Below are positions 34,750 through 37,651 of a DNA stretch of 37,651 nucleotides, in pieces. Origin of the DNA: Maribacter sp. (GTDB lineage: Bacteria; Bacteroidota; Bacteroidia; Flavobacteriales; Flavobacteriaceae); NCBI GenBank assembly GCA_024228355.1, contig JAAETN010000139.1, forward strand, positions 1-37,651. Direction: 5' to 3'. Position 1 is the stretch's first letter, and each line of letters begins with the position of its first letter. The notes beneath the pieces were generated by a model. The model was not told where the DNA came from. It searched no databases and worked only from the letters and a program-made list of their open reading frames with translations. The position numbers and the translations under genes are program-made.

Positions 34750-34777
34750 GTCCCCTAAAACGTTCGATTTAAGGGAC
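34750..34777 (+). repeat. 28-bp quasi-palindrome, copy B
   Basis: GTCCC (34750-34754) pairs with GGGAC (34773-34777), with partial pairing continuing inward. It matches 31599-31626 at 22 of 28 positions. Lying 98 bases after the cytochrome gene, it could serve as its terminator, but no T-run follows. Confidence 0.55.
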
Positions 34778-34793
34778 AATTCACAAATCAATA

Positions 34794-34848
34794 ATTGAAC
34801 GGTTTGAATAAACGCCTGTTTCAATGGCATTTATTTTTTGTTAGGCAC
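34794..34848 (-). other. attC-like site, hydrolase cassette (short form)
   Basis: Read on the minus strand: R'' is GTGCCTAAC (34848-34840). Then an L''/L' stem pairs AATAAATGCC (34835-34826) with GGCGTTTATT (34816-34807) around a 9-base loop. The spacer CAAACC follows, and finally R' G|TTCAAT at 34800-34794. R'' is the exact reverse complement of the cassette's first bases GTTAGGCAC at 35791-35783, as required if the cassette was once a circle. R'' overlaps the last codons of the hydrolase. Confidence 0.65.
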
Positions 34849-35790
34849 TTTCATTTTGAATCCCTTCTGTAATTCTTGTATTACAATATCCTTTGCTTCA
34901 TCAACTTCAGGTGAATTTCCAGCCCATAATCCAGCGAAATGTCCAATACCCATTATTTCAAATAAGTTGGCATTTATTTGATTATCGTTTAATTTTTTGT
35001 GATATAACTCTGCTTCATCTTTAGATTCATCATTCTCTGATGTAATAAGAACTGTCCGTGGGGTGTATTTGAAATTATCAGAGGCTAATGGAGATGCATA
35101 CTTATTATTACTTTCTTCAGGATTATTAAGATATGCTAAAACACAACCCATGTAGGTGTTAAATGAAGAGCTATTATTTCTTAAATCTAATACTGGATTA
35201 ATTAATACCTGCATTACCAAAGGAACAGTATTTTCTACATCACTGTTCTTTAAACATATTGCTGCTGATAAATTACCACCTGAGCTATCCCCAATAAGAG
35301 CAATTTTTTGCTTATTACCACCTATTTTCCCTGCATTGTTATAAATCCATTCAAGTGCTGTAAAGCAATCCTCAACTGCGGCAGGAAACTTATTTTCAGG
35401 GGGTTGTCTATAGTCAACAGCAATTACCATACAACCGACTTTATTAGATAGGTAACGACAAATATTATCGTGAGTATCCAAGTCGCCGGCTATCCAACAA
35501 CCTCCATGAATATAAAAGAGTATTGGCAAAGAATCTTCATTTGTGGGATAATAGACCCTTAGAGGAATGGAATCTCTTTTACTTTCAATTAAAATATTAT
35601 TGATCTTCCAAACAGAGGTTGGTTTAATATTCAGGTCAGCGATACTTTTTGCAATCCCTGCTCTATATTGTTCAGGTGTTGGAGTTGTAGAATTCTCCTG
35701 GGAATAGCCAATTATCACAATAGATAAACTTGTCATTAGAGTTAAAATAGCTTTTTTCATAATAATTGTTTTAATATTGATTGTGCCTAA
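34800..35790 (-). mobile_element. Putative integron gene cassette 2 (alpha/beta hydrolase)
   Basis: The unit starts at TTAGGCAC (35790) right after the G of the attC cut site, carries one gene in the cassette direction and ends at the G of the attC-like site at 34800. No integrase is in view. Boundaries are inferred from attC rules. Confidence 0.6.
34831..35760 (-). CDS. Secreted alpha/beta hydrolase (HSL family)
   Basis: The 309-residue product begins with a signal peptide (MKKAILTLMTSLSIVIIGYS, then QEN). It is an alpha/beta-hydrolase of the hormone-sensitive-lipase type: oxyanion-hole HGG at 85-87 in FYIHGGCW, nucleophile Ser-159 in GDSSGG, Asp in LITSENDESKDEAE and His in MGIGHFAGLW. Likely an esterase exported to the periplasm; substrate unknown. 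The gene fills its own cassette with only 30 bases before the ATG, so it must rely on a nearby or upstream promoter. The attC-like repeat cuts into its last codons. Confidence 0.88.
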   Translation of the reverse strand: MKKAILTLMTSLSIVIIGYSQENSTTPTPEQYRAGIAKSIADLNIKPTSVWKINNILIESKRDSIPLRVYYPTNEDSLPILFYIHGGCWIAGDLDTHDNICRYLSNKVGCMVIAVDYRQPPENKFPAAVEDCFTALEWIYNNAGKIGGNKQKIALIGDSSGGNLSAAICLKNSDVENTVPLVMQVLINPVLDLRNNSSSFNTYMGCVLAYLNNPEESNNKYASPLASDNFKYTPRTVLITSENDESKDEAELYHKKLNDNQINANLFEIMGIGHFAGLWAGNSPEVDEAKDIVIQELQKGFKMKVPNKK

Positions 35791-35919
35791 CGGTTTGTAC
35801 TAAGATTAGTGCGAATTTGTACGTGGATTTTCCCTTTGGGAAATTCGTCGTAACAAAATACGCACGGAGCTGCGAAACGACAACTAACTAAGTATTTATA
35901 ATATACATTGTTATATGGC
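35783..35919 (-). other. attC-like site between the two cassette genes
   Basis: On the minus strand this palindrome runs from R'' GCCATATAAC (35919-35910) to R' G|TTAGGCAC (35791-35783), which fits the GTTRRRY rule. The arms pair imperfectly over most of 137 bases, best between the segments about 35835-35870 and 35790-35833. One arm carries an extra bulge of about 20 bases, as attC arms do. R'' is the exact reverse complement of GTTATATGGC (37056-37047), the start of the peptidase cassette. CAAACCGTT precedes the cut here and also at 34807-34799. Confidence 0.72.
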
Positions 35920-37055
35920 GATTTAATTTTTCTTTAAAACTTCTAAGATATTCGGGTAGTATGATTCAAGTGTGTAATAAGTGGCCCTGTTTGATTGATA
36001 ATAAATTATACTTTTGATCAAACTGTCTAAATATGAAATTTCTCTCGATTTTTCTTTCTCATATGATTGTAATCCAGTCTTTTCAGATTCGTTGTAAGCA
36101 AGTTGAGTTGTTATAGCTCTTATAATAAACTCATTAACACATTCCTGCCAATCACCACATACATTTTTGCGAGCTATTTCTGGAACTGAGTCATAGTTTT
36201 CCGAATAATCTTTTATATAATCCCAGTATTGTTCTGTTAAAGGATTTACAAAAGGGTGACTGAATTCATGTCGTATCATATATTTGAGATATGCTTCATC
36301 TCCAAAAAACGGCAAATTATTCATAACCGCTTTAGGTCCCATTGTATTGTACAATTCTCGCTGATCATTCGAACACAACAATGAATTTCCGAAGCCTACA
36401 AAATTGTACATTGATACCAAAACAATATTGTAAGACTTTTGCTTCTTCCCATAAAAGTTCTCTAATTCAGATATATAATTTTTTTGGCCAAGATTTTTAA
36501 TTGTAGTTTCAATGATATTCGAATAGAAACCCTTGTGTTCCTGGTAGAATTCATTGAATGATGATTGAATAGCGAAATCGCCTAACAAATCTAAAAAGAC
36601 TATCAGTGAATCAATTCCTCCTGCACGGTTAATCACCGAGTCATCTAATTCAATGTCTTTCTTCAAATTAAGTGAATCATCAGTATAGAGCATGATGTTT
36701 GATGGCGCACTAAAGTTTAGCATTCTGGGTTGTAAGCTCAATCTGTCGAACATATTGACAACTGGATGGTTCTTAAATGGTTGGAAGTGATCAATGACAT
36801 CGGTCTTATATTCAGAAGAATCCTGCGCCATTAAAAACCCTAGAACTGTTGGGTATTTACTAATTGTTTGGACTATTGAAATTAATTCGACCTGAGGAAG
36901 AACACCAACCGTAATTTGGTTTTTCACATCGGTTTTTGCCACTGGTAATTTGTAGGGATTCTGTGCTGTTATGAAACCAGATATTATAAAAAACAATGTC
37001 ACAATCAAACTTAAAAACAGACTTTTCACATTATTCGATTTTAATTGCCATATAA
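35791..37055 (-). mobile_element. Putative integron gene cassette 1 (DUF4932 peptidase)
   Basis: The unit runs from TTATATGGC (37055) to the G before TTAGGCAC (35791), with one gene in the cassette direction and an attC-like palindrome at its 3' end. Only 26 bases precede the ATG. The pair of 10-bp reverse-complement ends is the main evidence. Confidence 0.62.
35923..37029 (-). CDS. DUF4932-type secreted putative metallopeptidase
   Basis: The 368-residue product has a signal peptide (about 1-22, ending ITAQ). Its zinc-peptidase motif is HEFSH at 254-258 (HExxH). A third ligand is a plausible Glu-300 in WQECVNEFIIR, as in gluzincins. The region MIRHEFSHPFVNPLTEQYWD resembles DUF4932. Further parts (YNFVGFGNSLLCSN) are conserved-looking but unassigned. 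Likely exported; target unknown. G+C in a 60-base sample (36541-36600) is about one third. It stops 3 bases before the attC-like site. Confidence 0.82.
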   Translation of the reverse strand: MKSLFLSLIVTLFFIISGFITAQNPYKLPVAKTDVKNQITVGVLPQVELISIVQTISKYPTVLGFLMAQDSSEYKTDVIDHFQPFKNHPVVNMFDRLSLQPRMLNFSAPSNIMLYTDDSLNLKKDIELDDSVINRAGGIDSLIVFLDLLGDFAIQSSFNEFYQEHKGFYSNIIETTIKNLGQKNYISELENFYGKKQKSYNIVLVSMYNFVGFGNSLLCSNDQRELYNTMGPKAVMNNLPFFGDEAYLKYMIRHEFSHPFVNPLTEQYWDYIKDYSENYDSVPEIARKNVCGDWQECVNEFIIRAITTQLAYNESEKTGLQSYEKEKSREISYLDSLIKSIIYYQSNRATYYTLESYYPNILEVLKKN

Positions 37056-37056
37056 C
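37047..37056 (-). other. Upstream cassette boundary (R' half-site)
   Basis: GTTATATGGC on the minus strand marks the start of cassette 1. It is preceded by CTTAGTAGGTT, which resembles the CTTAGTACAAACC just before the R' at 35791. The rest of an attC for a preceding cassette (about 37057-37165) is not clear; the hairpin at 37110-37159 may belong to it. Confidence 0.5.
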
Positions 37057-37109
37057 AACCTACTAAGCGCAGTTCGGCGATTTCTACGGAATATAGTAAA
37101 ATTGAATAA

Positions 37110-37159
37110 CTATGATAAGGGAATCTGATGTTGTTGCGGTGATTCTTCCCTTGTCATAG
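37110..37159. repeat. Strong inverted repeat
   Basis: CTATGATAAGGGAA (37110-37123) pairs with TTCCCTTGTCATAG (37146-37159) over 14 bp with one G-U-type mismatch, around a 22-base loop. It has no T-run. It could be part of a degenerate attC or an old mobile-element end. Confidence 0.6.
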
Positions 37160-37292
37160 GTTGTCAAGAAGTCGTGCTAGGGTGGGACGTATCTTGTTAA
37201 TTTTGCGGTATTGGGAGAAACAATTCTCAATGAATATCTTATCCTCAGAGTAGGCCTTAATAGAAAAAGTGAACAATATTCCCCTCAACAAA

Positions 37293-37403
37293 GTACATTT
37301 TAGTGACCGTTCTATTGAACTTTTCTTTGGCAATTTAAAAGTTTACTAAAAGGTGGGATTAATTACAAAAAGACATTAACATGAATGGTCCCAATAAAAG
37401 TTC
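37293..37403 (+). repeat. Diverged dispersed repeat, copy C
   Basis: This sequence matches 31505-31580 both in bases and in a short shared peptide tail ending at the TAA at 37347-37349, and in the following TAAAAGGTGGG. A GGTCCCAATAAAA motif near 37385 is faintly like the 28-bp element. The wider stretch 37057-37516 has no gene I can support. Confidence 0.45.
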
Positions 37404-37516
37404 TTTTTTTTGTAAGAACCAGGATTTTTTGGTCGATACCCGTAATCACCTTCTTTAATGTGTTGACAAGACCTTATCAGGTTTTAATAAAAGTTTCCAA
37501 CGGAGATGTTGTCTTC

Positions 37517-37651
37517 TCATGGGTACACCTGATAGCAATCATCTGAATCGCCCGGAGGAAGGCAAAAAGAGGCTTTACAGCTCCCATCGTTTTTTTCCTT
37601 ACCTAATTTCACGCACTCCGATTCTGATACAAAAGCTTTGTTTGTCTGTAC
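37517..37651 (-). CDS. Possible 3' end of a Cys-rich protein, cut by the window edge
   Basis: A minus-strand frame stays open for 44 codons from the right edge to a TGA at 37519-37517. It reads ...SECVKLGKEKNDGSCKASFCLPPGDSDDCYQVYP, with four cysteines. No start is in view and chance cannot be excluded. If real, it would be a secreted-type disulfide protein, possibly another cassette gene. Confidence 0.3.
   Translation of the reverse strand, partial: VQTNKAFVSESECVKLGKEKNDGSCKASFCLPPGDSDDCYQVYP

Noticed and set aside
37381-37458. 25-codon ATG frame (MNGPNKSSFFCKNQ...)
   Set aside because: Too short, no start signal and no recognisable features.
1-37651. tRNA, rRNA or CRISPR arrays
   Set aside because: I saw no rRNA-like stretches, no T-arm GTTCRANNC patterns in a cloverleaf context and no regularly spaced repeats; a dedicated scan was not possible.

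Overview
The window looks like chromosomal DNA from a marine-type member of the Flavobacteriaceae (Bacteroidota). The main reasons are a LpxC-FabZ fusion gene next to lpxA and lpxD, a PorX-type response regulator of the type IX secretion system, a bifunctional HisB and HisIE inside one long his operon, AT-rich spacers, weak Shine-Dalgarno sites and promoter boxes of the TAnnTTTG type. I cannot name the genus from the sequence alone.

Layout. Positions 98-2800 (minus) hold a MoxR-like AAA ATPase and a VWA protein. Positions 3080-6951 (plus) hold a group made of an ECF sigma factor, a membrane protein likely to be its anti-sigma partner, a secreted repeat protein, an outer-membrane barrel and a head-GIN lipoprotein. 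Eight perfect 7-bp repeats lie just before the lipoprotein start. Positions 7021-15746 (minus) hold the complete histidine operon hisG-D-C-B-H-A-F-IE, with three unrelated genes (GNAT, DinB-like, Asp/Glu racemase-like) spliced between his genes with very short spacings. A 17-residue leader peptide with three consecutive His codons and a textbook attenuator lie upstream of hisG (15811-15920).

Positions 16014-19683 (minus) hold a prohibitin-family protein, a VWA-like membrane protein and fabG. Positions 19815-26757 (minus) hold sucD, an LpxD paralogue, efp, lpxA, lpxC-fabZ, lpxD and an HD phosphohydrolase, so this is largely a lipid A and fatty-acid unit. Positions 26888-31268 (plus) hold porX, tsaE, a tiny lipoprotein, a membrane protein and alanine dehydrogenase.

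From about 31.3 kb to the right edge the region is accessory in character. A large PVC-type cytochrome lipoprotein gene, visibly richer in G+C in the stretches I counted, sits between two related 28-bp quasi-palindromes. It is followed by two minus-strand genes (an alpha/beta hydrolase and a DUF4932-type HExxH peptidase), each packaged exactly like an integron gene cassette: the 9-10 bp at the start of each cassette recurs as its exact reverse complement at the gene's 3' end, within an attC-like palindrome. No integrase gene is visible, so this would be a CALIN-like fragment (attC cluster lacking an integrase). The last 600 bases hold a diverged copy of a sequence found upstream of the cytochrome gene, a strong hairpin and the end of a possible Cys-rich reading frame cut by the window edge.
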